Shown in pieces: positions 24,965 to 37,614 of a stretch of 64,000 nt of DNA; position 1 is the first letter of the stretch; the number at the start of each line of letters is the position of its first letter. The notes under the pieces were generated by a model, which had not been told where the DNA came from, searched no databases, and was given only the letters and a program-made list of their open reading frames with translations. The position numbers and the translations under genes are program-made. This DNA comes from Mastigias papua. Lineage: Eukaryota > Cnidaria > Scyphozoa > Rhizostomeae > Mastigiidae. The stretch spans positions 7,068,820 through 7,132,819 of the forward strand of contig OZ025276.1 of assembly GCA_964019165.1 (NCBI GenBank), in the 5' to 3' direction.

Positions 24965-25800
24965 CTTGGTTCACCCTTGTACTCCTCTATCATATAATTG
25001 TCGATTGGCCTCTTCTATGTAATTCTCCCAATCCCATACTACTACTGCCCACCCCTTATCTGCTCCCTTAATAAAAACATTCCTATGATATCTAAGATCT
25101 TGTAGCGCAGCAATTTCAGGTGCAGAAAGGTTACTAAAATTCTTACTAATGGGCGACACAGACATCATCTCATGTTCCAAGTTGGAGAGAAAGGCTTCAT
25201 GTAAGGGATCACCACGAGGAGGATTCCAGATAGATTTAGAATTAAATCAAAAGATTTCCCAAGTTTGTGTTTGTTTCACGGTCTCGAAAAACCTTCGTAG
25301 ATGCATTCTGCGTTTAAAGTAGTCAATTTCCGTCTTCAGTTGAGCCCTGTCTATATCTGTCGGTGTAGGAGAGAACCTCAATCCCTTTGATAAGCGTACC
25401 ACCTCTCCTGGTAACAGATGTCTTCTTGAAAATTCATTACATTCCTATCTATAAATCTTCCCCGAAATCTTTCGCTTCCTCCAACTGTTGTATGTTTCTC
25501 CCTCAAATGACTTGCCCCACTCTGTACCACCTGGGATTGGATAGCTATGCAATACGGTAAGCCTTCTAGACTCTGACTATCCTTGTCAAAATGCGGAGTT
25601 CTCTCAAGCCCATTCAGACCTTCCTGATACAAGTCGTTTTCTCCCATCATCCTTCTCGCTTTTCTAAATCTCCTGTCTCGACATAGGTTGTACAGTTCTT
25701 TTAGTTTCTCTCGAATGTGCTCTATATCTTTCCCAGATAGAAATCCACGATTATTGTTTCTCATTTCGTACGCATTCGCTTTTTTTGAAGATTTCTAGTG
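24965..25800 (-). pseudogene. Penelope-like element, N-terminal part (inverted)
   Basis: Minus-strand reading gives FLSGKDIEHIREKLKELY near the start, then LSAPEIAALQDLRYHRNV, IKGADKGWAVVVWDWENYI and EANRQLYDRG, where it breaks off at about 24970. This is the conserved region just before the RT palm in Penelope-like elements. Frames change between 25180 and 25378. It faces away from the plus-strand RT part that begins at 26585, so together they look like one element with its 5' part inverted. Confidence 0.75.
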
Positions 25801-26306
25801 ACCCTAAGTACCGGGAACAGGACCTTCAAATTAGGCCGGCCTTCCACCATCATTCATTCACAACCGGCCTTTTCCATTTTTGGCAAGCCATCTCACATCT
25901 TGGCATCACCCTTGTCATCACATCTTACAGGTAATTCCTTTACTTACGTTTATCTCATCTAGCCATTTCGATTACTCAGCCCACCACCTTTTTATATCTA
26001 TTTATTAATTTGTGTGCAATGTTTGGTCAGCAATATTTACGTATATAAGAATGTAATTTATGTTGTTTAATTCAGTAACTAGATCAGCACGTTAACTCAG
26101 CACAATCTATCTCTGGCTCCGTGTTCTCTGCACGTTAAATAAGACAACTTCAACAAACAAAGAGGAAAGGCTGGTTGTCACTGCGAAACTTCATATTACT
26201 AAAGATTCATGGAATTTGAAGATTCAATTTTTAAGATTCAATTTGAAGATTCATGGAACATATACAAATGGCGATCAATTATCGTTCTTCTAAAATTCAT
26301 ATGTGT
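25801..26306. other. unassigned, possibly Penelope 5' region
   Basis: Lies between the inverted N-terminal part and the (TA)n tract. No frame. It could be the untranslated leader of the inverted Penelope piece. Confidence 0.35.
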
Positions 26307-27695
<1,389 letters not shown>

Positions 27696-27696
27696 G

Positions 27697-29110
27697 CACC
27701 AATTTTATATTTTATATTTTCATATGTTTAATATAATCCATGATACTCCTTCAGTTATACACTTAAACAAATAAAGGTAGTTACATGCGGAACATAAATA
27801 AAGGCAGTTATGCGCAAAACAAAAATAAAAACTAAACAAACTTTAAGCAGTTCTACCAGGAGGTCATGCTAGGGATCTCTTACTTCTGTGTTGATTTTAA
27901 TTTATTGATCCAAGAGGTATGTTTTCATGTTGTGCTTAAAAAGGCTAGTAGATTCCAGATTTCTTATGTCGTTTGGGATATCATTCCAGACCTTTGCACC
28001 GACGTATGAAAAACTTTTCTTTGAGAGTTCTAGCCGTAGTTTAGGTATTTGGAGACCATTTGTTCTGCTGGTGTCATATTTTGAGATCTGAGTTCGCCTT
28101 ATGAATTTCCCTATAAGAAGTTCCGGGCACATTTCCTTGATAATTTTGTGTACCATTGTGGCTCCATCGTATTTAATAATCTTCTCAACACTTAATCTTT
28201 TGGTTAGTGTCTCATCCTTAATAGGGGCTGATTCAATAAGGTAAAATGCCCTGTTGTGTATCTTTTGCAATGCGCTGAGTTTCTTGTCGGACAGATGACC
28301 CCATATCAGGTTTCCATATCTCAGGTGGCTTTCTACAAGTGCTTGGTATACTAGAAACAGTTGAGATTGTGGCAGTATATCTCTGAGTTTTCTGATGGAA
28401 TTGAGCCCTCCCTTCAGTTTCCCTTTTTCTATTTTACATTGTTGGTTCCAGGAAAGACTCTCTTCTAGAGTAAGACCTAAATATTTTGTCTGTTTTACCT
28501 TCTTAATTTCATCCTTGTCATTTTTGATGTTACCAATATCAGAGGTTTTACTTAATTGTTTGTCATTACCAAGAAACATGTATTCACATTTAGCTACGTT
28601 AAGACTCAGCTTAGTTTGTCTTAGCCAGTTCATGATTCTCTTTAACTCACTTTTAAGATCTTCTAGAAATTGTAGAAGATTTTCACTGCTAGAGGAAATA
28701 CTTGTGTCATCGGTATACATATTGGGGTAAAATGTTGATAGGAATGTTTCAAAATCATTCGTATACAGAATGAATAGAAGAGGTCCCAAACATGACCCTT
28801 GTGAAATGCCGCACGTGACCTCTTGTTTCTTTGAGTTCTTCCCCCCAAAGTAGCAATGTTGTTTGAGGCCAGTTAGATATGATGTAAACAACGTAAGTTT
28901 ATTTTGAATGATACCATATTTCCCTAATTTACTTAACAATATTTCATGGTTAATAGTATCAAATGCTTTACTAGGGTCCAGGAACAAACTTATACTAATC
29001 TTTCTTTCATCTGTGTTCTTGTACCAGGTATCCGGTTCATTAACGACGTGATCGTTGAATGTAGCTTGCGATAGGCAAATTGATTATCGGACAAGAGATT
29101 GTTTGCAGCT
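27697..29110 (-). pseudogene. LINE (CR1/L2-like) nested in Penelope copy 2
   Basis: A 361-residue open frame (27902-28987) covers RT motifs DPSKAFDTINHEILLSKL, GISQGSCLGPLLFILYTND and YTDDTS (usually YADDT), through the thumb to AKVWNDIPNDIRNLESTS. Upstream on the same strand, 29045-29105 reads NNLLSDNQFAYRKLHSTIT in another frame, so a frameshift separates them. No endonuclease domain: 5'-truncated. The open frame is one of the longest here, so it is a fairly young insertion. The A to T change next to the catalytic DD makes activity unlikely. Confidence 0.85.
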
Positions 29111-29114
29111 AGGA

Positions 29115-29640
29115 ATTCGAAGAGTTGTTTCATTTAAGCGTTGCAAAAAGCTTAATGATATTTTGGTAAGAGCTAAGTTGCATAGTGGGGATATCGGGCT
29201 TGTTCTGTTATGTGTTATAGTAAGACTTTTAGATCTCAAAGCACTAATAAGGAATGTCAGATAAATTTATCTTTTCATTGTGATTCTTCTGATGTGATAT
29301 ATGTGATAGGATGTAGAGTCTATGATGTACATAGCATACATGTACATACAGTATGTTGGTAGTACATGCACACCTTTTAGGAATAGTTTTAATAACCATA
29401 AGGCATGCGGTCGTGAGTTTATGGTGGTTCTTCGGGGATTCATCAGGCAGAGTTATTCCGGCATTTTACCGGTTGAGTGCGTGAGGGGTTCCTTAAGGAT
29501 GTAAATGCTGTCATTATAGATCGGCTTAGTAAGAATGACAGGCAACGCAAAGGTTTCTGGCAATGTAAGCAGGGAACTTTTGCGTCCCAGGCCTTAATAT
29601 TAGGCAGGTTGAGAAATAGGATGTGTAGTTTGGTATTTCT
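29115..29640 (+). pseudogene. Penelope copy 2, linker and GIY-YIG endonuclease part
   Basis: Resumes with VSFKRCKKLNDILVRAKLHS, the sequence that would follow the RT in copy 1. Then a GIY-YIG core (YIQYVGSTCTPFRNSFNNHK) near 29340 and VNAVIIDRLSKNDRQRKGF at about 29500. Frames change several times. The Y-V-G-S-T motif is intact here, unlike the remnant at 6700. Beyond 29640 a T-rich non-coding tail runs to about 29901. Confidence 0.75.
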
Positions 29641-29901
29641 GTCTAGTATTGTTTTCTTGTTCCCTTGCTTTACACTCTACTCTACTCACACCTCTTCTAG
29701 CTCTCGTGGTTTATGTTTTTTTCTGTATCTTCAGCATTGTGCCTTATTATAACTATTTTGCTAGGTGCTACTCTACTTGTTTCTTTATATGCTTCTATTT
29801 TCTTTTTTCTTTCTTTATGTTCCATTTTGGCTTATTTCTTATATCTGCGTGGATTTACAGACAGCATGTCTCTATTCAACCTCTACCATTTCCTTTCTTC
29901 A

Positions 29902-30183
29902 GGGAGCGGTCATTTTTTATGGCCGGTGTGGGGACTGAAGAGAAAGTATTATGTGGCCTCAAAAAAATTTTACCCCACCGTCTGCTTTAGTCAAAGTTCC
30001 TTTACACCACCAAAGGAAAACAGTAGAGTGAGGCTTCTTTTGCGCTTTGATATGGTGTATGCTTTTACACTACCCCTGTGTTCAAAAATTATTCTGCTAC
30101 CCCACCTAGCACAGCCTATTTTTTCTGTTACCCTTCCATTTTATCTTCAGTCCCCATCCCGGACATAAATAACGACCACTCCC
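29902..30183. mobile_element. MITE, TIR GGGAGCGGTCATT family, copy 1
   Basis: 282 bp. The left TIR GGGAGCGGTCATTTTTTAT pairs with the right end ATAAATAACGACCACTCCC. The flanking trinucleotides are TCA and TTA, an imperfect 3-bp duplication. It matches 43231-43511 over most of its length in the same arrangement of ACCCCAC-type and GGTGGGG-type motifs. Confidence 0.8.
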
Positions 30184-31034
30184 TTACCGTATCTGTTGTG
30201 TACTTTGTACTTGCTCTCTATCCTTAGGGTTAGGGCCTCTATTACTTTTTCAACTTCGATTCGTCTATTGTTGTTATTGATGTGTTTCCTTTATATTTAT
30301 TCAATTATAGTTATGTATATTTGTGCGCTCTGTAAAGTAAAGGTAATAATATTCTGATTAAGCTATTAGCGAAACGTTAACCATTTCAGGGTGGCCAATC
30401 CATCTTACGTTTTTATTGCTTACTGAGAAAGCAAACTAGAATAAATATGAATTTGATCTGCCATTTTGAAAGACTATTAGAAACTATCGAATAACGGATA
30501 TCACGATAACTCAACGGTCACTATTGTATTTCGAAGGACGAAGGTACTGCATGTTTCAAGAGAGGAACACTGAATTTGAGCGAGAATTTCATTTAAGGAG
30601 ACCTCCAGGAAGCTGAAGCTCCAGGAAGATGGTAGCAACACATTGGCAAAAGATTGTTGCGGGGTATGCCGTCAAATGGTGTCTTCAATCTATTTGGGCT
30701 AATATTGAACCTATGTAGACTGTAAAATGCAATTTTCAGTGTGACGAAGGAATAAGATGATCGCTAAATGCTTTGAAAGTCTTAAAATAACCGGTTTTGC
30801 TGTGATTCTATCACTTTTCAATAGGTTTTTTATGCTGACTTAGGGTTTGTATCCCGATATTTAATAGCCCGAGAGATCCAAACAGTGACAGAGCAACTAA
30901 AGATAAATCATCCACGACACAATTCACGTTGGTTTGCTTCATAGCTAGTTGAACCACTTAAGTAAAGTACTTTTAAGCGAGACATCAATCTCTGGCAGGA
31001 TAGGCCAAGTACTTTGTGGAGAAGTAGTGTTAAT
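30184..31034. other. unassigned flank of the copia element
   Basis: No recognisable gene. Ends in TTAAT, the left target duplication of the copia element. Confidence 0.5.
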
Positions 31035-31259
31035 TGTTGAAATAGTACACTCGCTATGAACTTCTATTGTTTTGTTTTGTTGTTATTTTGACTGACAGCC
31101 GAGACTGTGGACATTTTCGAATTCCATAACATGATTTTCATATTCGGTTTTTGCGATTTACAATGCTATCACGTTTTATACTAGTTTTTGCTATCGATTA
31201 TTGTGTTATGATTGGATATTGAATTTTATCGCTGTGTTATTGAATAAAGATCTGCAACA
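31035..31259 (+). repeat. copia 5' LTR
   Basis: 225 bp, TG...CA ends. Contains GAATAAAGATC near the end, a likely polyadenylation signal. Confidence 0.95.
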
Positions 31260-31271
31260 GGTTATGGGCCC
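31260..31271 (+). promoter_or_regulatory. copia primer-binding site (internal initiator tRNA type)
   Basis: GGTTATGGGCCC lies directly after the LTR. It is complementary to the anticodon stem-loop of initiator methionine tRNA (GGGCCCATAACC), not to a tRNA 3' end. Drosophila copia primes from such a half tRNA, so this element probably does too. Confidence 0.8.
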
Positions 31272-31380
31272 GGCGACAAAGGTTGTGTACGGCTAGCGTT
31301 AGTATACTTTTGTGAAATTCGATATTGCCAAGCAAGTGATCGAAGTCGCCGTTACATTTGTTGGCAGACTTATTTAATTC

Positions 31381-32277
31381 TTGCATGATAAAATGGCCTC
31401 AGAAACGAAGGCTATTAGCATTGTACCTTTAAATGGAACGAATTATCCTACATGGAAAATTCAGTGCCGTATGGCATTAATGAAGGATGGCCTATGGAGT
31501 TTCGTCGATGGCACGGAAATTGTACCCCCTCAAGCGGAAGCGGAGAGGTATTCTAAATACGTTGCAAAGAAAAACAGAGCGCTGGCAATAGTTGTTTTGT
31601 CGATAGAACCGTCCCTATTGTATCTGCTTGGAGACCCTCAAGACCCCGTGGTTGTTTGGGATAAGCTTTCAGCTCAGTTTCAAAAGAAAAAATGGGCGAA
31701 CAAGTTAGCTCTTCGACGAAAGTTATATTCTTTGCGACTGAAGGAAAGTCAATCTGTTCAACAGCATATTAAGGAAATGACGGAGGTATTTGAAGAATTG
31801 TCAATCGTTGGCGATCCGATTAAAGAAGAGGATCGTGTCGTTCATTTGTTGGCAAGTTTACCCTCAACGTTTGATGTATTGGTAACGGCACTTGAGGCTA
31901 GTGAAGATGTTCTGAAAATGGAGATGGTGACAGAGCGCGTGTTGCGCGAAGAAATAAAGCTTAAGGAAAAGGAAGCCTGCGGAGGAACAACTCATGATAT
32001 GAAAGCACTGACATCTAAGCAACGACCTAGAAAGAAAGGACCGATTTGCAATAACTGCGGAAAAGTTGGTCACATAAAGAGAAACTGCTACGAGCTACAG
32101 AGGAAAAAGGAAGAAGTTTCTTATAAGAGCAAACAGCAGAAAGCATATAGCACTGTTGAGAGATTCCAAAGCAGACATGACTCAGACAGTGATGTGGTAG
32201 CCTTGGTGGTGCATGAAATGGCACTCAGTTCTGGTAATAAGAATGACAGCTGGATCATAGATTCTGGAGCAACATGA
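31381..32277 (+). pseudogene. copia gag and start of protease
   Basis: 298 codons. The capsid/nucleocapsid part starts near MASETKAISIVPLNGTNYP, a typical copia gag opening. A CCHC knuckle, CNNCGKVGHIKRNC, is at 32047-32088. The frame runs into the aspartic protease motif SWIIDSGAT and is cut there by a TGA at 32278. An upstream in-frame ATG (31384) is also possible; the second Met (31393) fits better with the family. Confidence 0.9.
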
Positions 32278-32280
32278 TAT

Positions 32281-33795
32281 ATGTGCAATGACTCAAATGC
32301 GTTTTCAGAATACAGTACGTTAAAACAGCCTCAAGAAATTTCCCCTGGTGACGGGCATATAGTGAAAGCTACTGGAAAAGGCAAAGTGTTGATGAAAATT
32401 GCCATTGGTAAAAGCCAGTTTCAAACGTGTGAGCTAAAAGATGTACTGTTTGTACCAGAGCTCTCCTACAACTTACTTAGTGTCTCTAAAATAATTCAGA
32501 CAGGAAAGATAATGAAGTTTATTGCTTCTGAATGCACAATTCAAAATGGGAACCAGAGGATTGTTGCTACAGCAAGTTTAATTGGAAGTTTGTATCATTT
32601 GAATGTTACTGATGAAAAAGAAGTTGCTCATGCTGCTATGAAAGATTCGAATGAAATACTTTGGCATAGACGTTATGGTCATGTTGGATTCAGAGGTTTG
32701 GAAATTTTAGCTGCAAACCAAATGGTGGATGGCTTTGATTATCAGAAATCTAGTGAGACAAAGTTCTGTGAGCCATGTATTGATGGGAAACATCGGAGAA
32801 GCACACTTCCATCAACAGGTGGGTAAAGAGCCTCTGAGATCCTTGAGTTGATACACAGCGATGTTTGTGGGAAGCTTGATACAAGGTCACTAAGTGGAGC
32901 TGAGTATTTCCTAACATTCATTGACGATAAGTCAAGGTTTGCGTGGGTATATGTGCTGAAACAAAAGAGTGAAGTATTTTCAAAATTTGTTGAATGGAAA
33001 ACCGTGATTGAAAAGGCCACTGGAAAACAAGTGAAGACACTGTGCTCTGACAATGGTGGAGAATATGCTGCAAAGGACTTTGAACACTACCTGAAAAGCA
33101 ATGGAATACATCACCAGCTCACTGTACGGAAAGCACCAGAGCAGAATGGTGTTGCCGAGAGATCCAATAGGACACTAGTGGAAACGGTTCGTGCTATGTT
33201 GTCTGATTCAGGTTTGTCAAAAAAGATCTGGGCAGAAGCAGTTTCAACAGATTGTTATCTCCGAAACCGAAGCTCAACAACTGCAGTGAGAGGAATGACA
33301 CCAGATGAGGCATTGTATGGAGAAAAGCCAAATGCACAACATCTCAAAGTCTTTGGTTGTGACGCATATGCCCATGTGTCTAAAGACGAGAGAAGAAAAC
33401 TTGATGCAAAGGCACAGAGATGTGTACTTCTCGGATATGGTACAGAAACCAAAGGTTATAGGTTGTTTAATGTAGAAAAGGACAAAGTGTTCTTTAGCAG
33501 AGATGTTAAGTTCAATGAATCAACTTTAGGAAAGCAACCTACAGAGTTAACAGAGATTAAAGCTGCAGAGTGTGGAAAGTACACATTTGAATTAGAAAAC
33601 ACAAATGAAGAAGCTTCAGTTGAACAAACATTTGAGAATCAGACAGGCGAAATTGAAGGAGAACACTTACGTAGATCAGAAAGAGTAAAACGTCCTGCAG
33701 ATTCTTATGGTGAAAGAGTTTGCATTGCAAATGGCAAGCCAGGTGAGCCAAGAACGGTAGCTGAAGAAAGAGTGGGAAAGTGCAATGAAAAGTGA
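32281..33795 (+). pseudogene. copia protease remainder and integrase
   Basis: Continues in the same frame after the TGA. Protease remainder, then the His/Cys finger region of integrase (ILWHRRYGHVGFRGLE, later CEPCIDGKHR). A TAA at 32824 interrupts. Integrase core follows: IHSDVCG (first Asp), TLCSDNGGEYAAKDFE (second Asp) and PEQNGVAERSNRTLVE (catalytic Glu), so the DDE triad is present. The GYR/DVKF-type C-terminal segment is also visible. Ends in a TGA at 33793 because of a frameshift. Confidence 0.9.
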
Positions 33796-35281
33796 AATGA
33801 AATCACTGATGGAAAATGATGTGTGGGACCTTGTTGAGTTGCCGAATGGAAGAAATGCAGTTGGGTGCAAATGGGCTTTCAAGAAAAAGTCTGATGCAGA
33901 AGGAAATGTTGAAAGATACAAGGCAAGGCTTGTAGCACAGGGATTTGCACAGAGATATGGACAAGACTATGATGAAACCTTTTGTCCAGTCGTACGGTTT
34001 GAATCAGTTCGTACTGTTATAGCCTTGGCTGCAAAATATGGATTAAAGCTACATCACATGGACATCACTACAGCTTTCTTAAATGGTGACTTGAAAGAGA
34101 GTATATATATGAAGCAGCCAGAGGGTTATACTGTCAAAGGAAAAGAGAAGTTTGTTTGCAAACTGAAGAAAAGTTTATATGGGCTCAAGCAATCTCCCAG
34201 GTGCTGGAATGAAGCACTAAATAAACACCTGAAAAAGATGGGCTTTGAGCAAGCAAACAGTGACCCATGTATCTACACTGCTTCAGGAGGAGAACTTTTC
34301 TTGATTGCAGTATACGTTGATGATATAATTCTTGCAGGAAGATCAGATCAACGCATGAAAGAAGTCAAGGATGCAATTGCAGGTAAATTCACGTTCAAAG
34401 ATCTAGGTGAATTGCATCACTTCCTAGGTGTGAAAGTGATACAAAATAAAGGAAGCAATAGCATTTGGATTGGCCAAGAAACATATGCAAGAGAACTGAT
34501 AAAGAAATTCAAGATGGAAGAATCAAATGCTGTGTCAACACCTACTCAGTTGGGTTCCAATCTTGTAAAAGCAGTTGAAGAAGACGACATGTTTGATCAA
34601 GAAAGTTACCAATCAGCTGTAGGTAGTTTACTGTACCTGTCTACTAGAACACGTCCAGATATCAGTTATGCTGTAAGCAATGTTGCACGTTTCACTTCAA
34701 AGCCAACAAAGCAGCACTGGACGGCACTAAAGAGAATTTTCAGATATCTTAATGGAACGATCAGCCTTGGATTGTTATACATCAAAGACAACGAAAAAGA
34801 GTGCACTGGATACAGTGATGCCGATTGGGCAGGCGACGTGAATGACAGAAAGTCAACTTCTGGCTACGTATTTAAGCTTAGTGGCGCTGAAATCAGCTGG
34901 AGGAGCAAGAAACAGAGTTGTGTAGCTCTCTCTACAGCCGAAGCAGAATACATTGCTTTAGCAAGTGCTACTCAGGAATCTGTATGGCTACAAGAGCTGC
35001 TATCAAGTATGAAAGAAACAATTGTGAAACCAGCTACCATCTTTGAGGACAACAAGTCAGCAATTTGTTTAGCAAAGAATCCACAATATCACGGAAGAGC
35101 TAAACATATCGACATAAAACATCATTTTATAAGACAAAGAGTTCAAGAAGGTGATATCAAACTAGACTTCTGCAAGTCTGAGGACATGATAGCAGACATG
35201 CTGACTAAAGGTTTGAGCTCTTATCAATTTGCAAAATTAAGAGAAATGGCAGGGTTGAAGAAGAAGCCAAACAGCGAGTGA
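33785..35281 (+). pseudogene. copia reverse transcriptase and RNase H
   Basis: 498 codons in the next frame. The true upstream join lies before the ATG at 33785, since WESAMKSEMKSL reads through it. RT: GCKWAFKKKSDAEG, then MDITTAFLNGDLKESIYMKQ, catalytic YVDDIILAG at 34313, and TRPDISYAVSNVARF. RNase H: GYSDADWAGDVNDRKSTSGY and STAEAEYIALA, with the last active region KHIDIKHHFIR. This part is intact. Confidence 0.95.
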
Positions 35282-35288
35282 GGAGGAG
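35279..35288 (+). promoter_or_regulatory. copia polypurine tract
   Basis: TGAGGAGGAG directly before the 3' LTR, the usual position for plus-strand priming. Confidence 0.75.
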
Positions 35289-35513
35289 TGTTGAAATAGT
35301 ACACTCGCTATAAACTTCTATTGTTTTGTTTTCTTGTCATTTTGACTGACAGCCGAGACTGTGGACATTTTCGAATTCCATAACATGATTTTCATATTCG
35401 ATTTTTGCTATTTACAATCCTATCACATTTTATACTAGTTTTTGCTATCGATTATTGTGTTATGATTGGATATTGAATTTTATCGCTGTGTTATTGAATA
35501 AAGATCTGCAACA
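35289..35513 (+). repeat. copia 3' LTR
   Basis: 225 bp, about 97% identical to the 5' LTR by eye. Followed by the right target duplication TTAAT. Confidence 0.95.
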
Positions 35514-35518
35514 TTAAT

Positions 35519-37282
35519 GTGGATAATAAGAATCTATGTATATCTAGTATCAATTGTATACATCTAGGCTAGTGTGCACGCCAATGCGGCCTACTCCGGA
35601 GGTATCCAAGGAGGACTACATCTTTTTCTAGGAGTACTGGCGTGAAAATTTTTTATTTTAGTGCTAAGGTACAAGAGCACAATAACAAAATGACCTATAT
35701 GTGTGTCATATTGGCGTGAATACAAAGTAACTGAGTGAATCTCTCGCGTGAACCTTACACGGAATGCACCTAAGTAGCTTGGTTGTATCCTAATCAAAGA
35801 CATAGACATAAGGGACGGGTCATTAATTACTTTAGGGGACTGGGGCAAAGGCAACTTTTGTAATAGCCAAGCAAAGGCGATCATCAACAGCCAATCGGAA
35901 AGCTGAACGGTGACGTCACATTGTTTACGTTTTGCCAGTCAACCCCTCTTGCAATGGTAAAACACGGTTGCAGAAGAAACACCGTCATCAATACAATACA
36001 TATTTGCTTTACCGCTTACATTTCGCTTATTCATGATGGGGTATAAGATGTGTTAAAAACATTTCCATTATAAAAATCTTTGATATATTTAATAGGAAAC
36101 ATAACTTTTTGATCTGTGTGCATGCAAAATGTTATTGGAAATAACTCGCAAGTGTTCTTTGTTACTTTAATTCCATATCTTTTCCAGTTTCCTTTCTCTT
36201 ATATGAAAGTTACGTCTTTAGTTGCTTTCAAGCTCTTGGTCTATACCTGAGGTCCATGACTGAGTTATGCTAAAAGCTTTTCTCGGTAAATCGTTTTGCA
36301 AAGTTTTCCTCTATTAAATCTCACTTCATAGCCACACTATTAATTTTCCTTTTGTAGCCTTTTCAAACAACTATTGCAGTAATGACTATGGAGGACAGTG
36401 CATGAACTATTTAGTTAGCGAACTGCTTTATCTTTTGCAGCCTTTGCTTTATTTCCTCCTTTTCTGCTTCCAATCCTATTCCTTATATCCTACTCATTTC
36501 AAATATCCATCTGTCTGGTCTCTAGGCAGAAATACATGGATGCATGACATGAGTAGCAAAATTACTGGGAGGAGAATTTTTTTCTGCATTTCGAAGTAGG
36601 GTTTCAGATAAGATTATCCTTAGTGAATGGGGTAAGGAAACTTTTCATTAGACAGCTCCCTTACTACATAAGCCTGGGATTTCATCAAAAAGTTTGTTTT
36701 TAGCCTCAGCACGGCAGATTTTTTCATTCTGAAAAGCACTTGGGAACAAAGAACAGGAACAGAAGGACTGGGGTCTTTCGTCATTTGGAGCCATATGTCT
36801 GCATTTTAAAGAAAGAATATAAAACCACTCGATTTTACAAGGAACAGATGTAAAAGAAATAAGTCACAAAACAAACAAGTTCCTTTGTAACGATAAATGT
36901 CTCGAATCTTTAACGATAATATTAACAGTGACAACTCAATAATAACTTTCACTGACGGCAACTACAATGCAGCAATAACTGACGGCAGCTCTCTAACAAA
37001 CTTGATACGCTAACGGCAACTTGCAACAACACACGGCACTCAAAAACACAACAGCGATTTTGACTTTACTTTAACGCCTGCCGACGACTTCACATAACGA
37101 CTGACTACATACAACATTAAACGCTTTATCTTTATTAACGCGCATGATGTAAGAGAATAATTAAAGCATATAACGGAACTAAGGGGGCAATGCAGTGGCA
37201 TGGTAACACACCACAACAAACAACAGTATACTAAGAATAAACAGTACGCCACGGACAAGTAAAGCAACATGATGACAGTAAG
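35519..37282. other. unassigned sequence
   Basis: No recognisable gene; scattered short frames only. The last bases (37275-37282, ACAGTAAG) are the left duplication of the next element. Confidence 0.45.
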
Positions 37283-37606
37283 CAGGCCCGTAGCTATGGG
37301 GTGGCATGGGGTGGCAAATGCCACCCCTGTATTATAGGCTGTTAGCTTTTTGCCACCCCTGGAAATTTTTCTGCAGTTCTTTGTTATTGTCCTATCTTGT
37401 AGCTAAGGAGATATCTCGTGAAGTTTGACTGATCTCAATTTTGGCCCTTCCGAGACAGTCCATTCTTTCCTTGCGCACACATTTACCAGTTTGATTTTGA
37501 CAATTGTGAAAGCAAATAAGTCTGAAATAGGCTCTCAGATTTTGTGTCGCATGATTTCCCAAGACGATTTTGCCACCCCTGAAGCATACGTCTAGCTACG
37601 GGCTTG
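37283..37606. mobile_element. hAT-like MITE, TIR CARGCCCGTAGCT, copy 1
   Basis: 324 bp. TIRs CAGGCCCGTAGCT and AGCTACGGGCTTG pair over 13 bp with one mismatch, flanked by the 8-bp duplication ACAGTAAG (37275-37282 and 37607-37614). An 8-bp duplication fits hAT. No coding capacity. A diverged copy is at 57184-57499. Confidence 0.85.
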
Positions 37607-37614
37607 ACAGTAAG

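Larger units (their letters stand above)
31030..35518 (+). mobile_element. complete copia-type LTR retrotransposon
   Basis: Element 31035-35513 with two 225-bp LTRs, each starting TGTTG and ending CAACA. It is flanked by the 5-bp duplication TTAAT (31030-31034 and 35514-35518). A primer-binding site follows the 5' LTR and a purine-rich tract precedes the 3' LTR. Domain order is gag, protease, integrase, RT, RNase H, which defines Ty1/copia. The LTRs differ at about 7 of 225 positions (about 97% identical), so insertion was fairly recent, yet the single polyprotein frame is broken by TGA at 32278, TAA at 32824 and a frameshift at about 33755-33785. Confidence 0.95.

Noticed and set aside
28395..28730. 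Plus-strand open frame of 111 codons
   Set aside because: Shadow of the minus-strand LINE reverse transcriptase.
29649..30168. Overlapping Phe/Ser/Leu-rich frames
   Set aside because: T-rich tail of the Penelope element and part of a MITE; no conserved motif.
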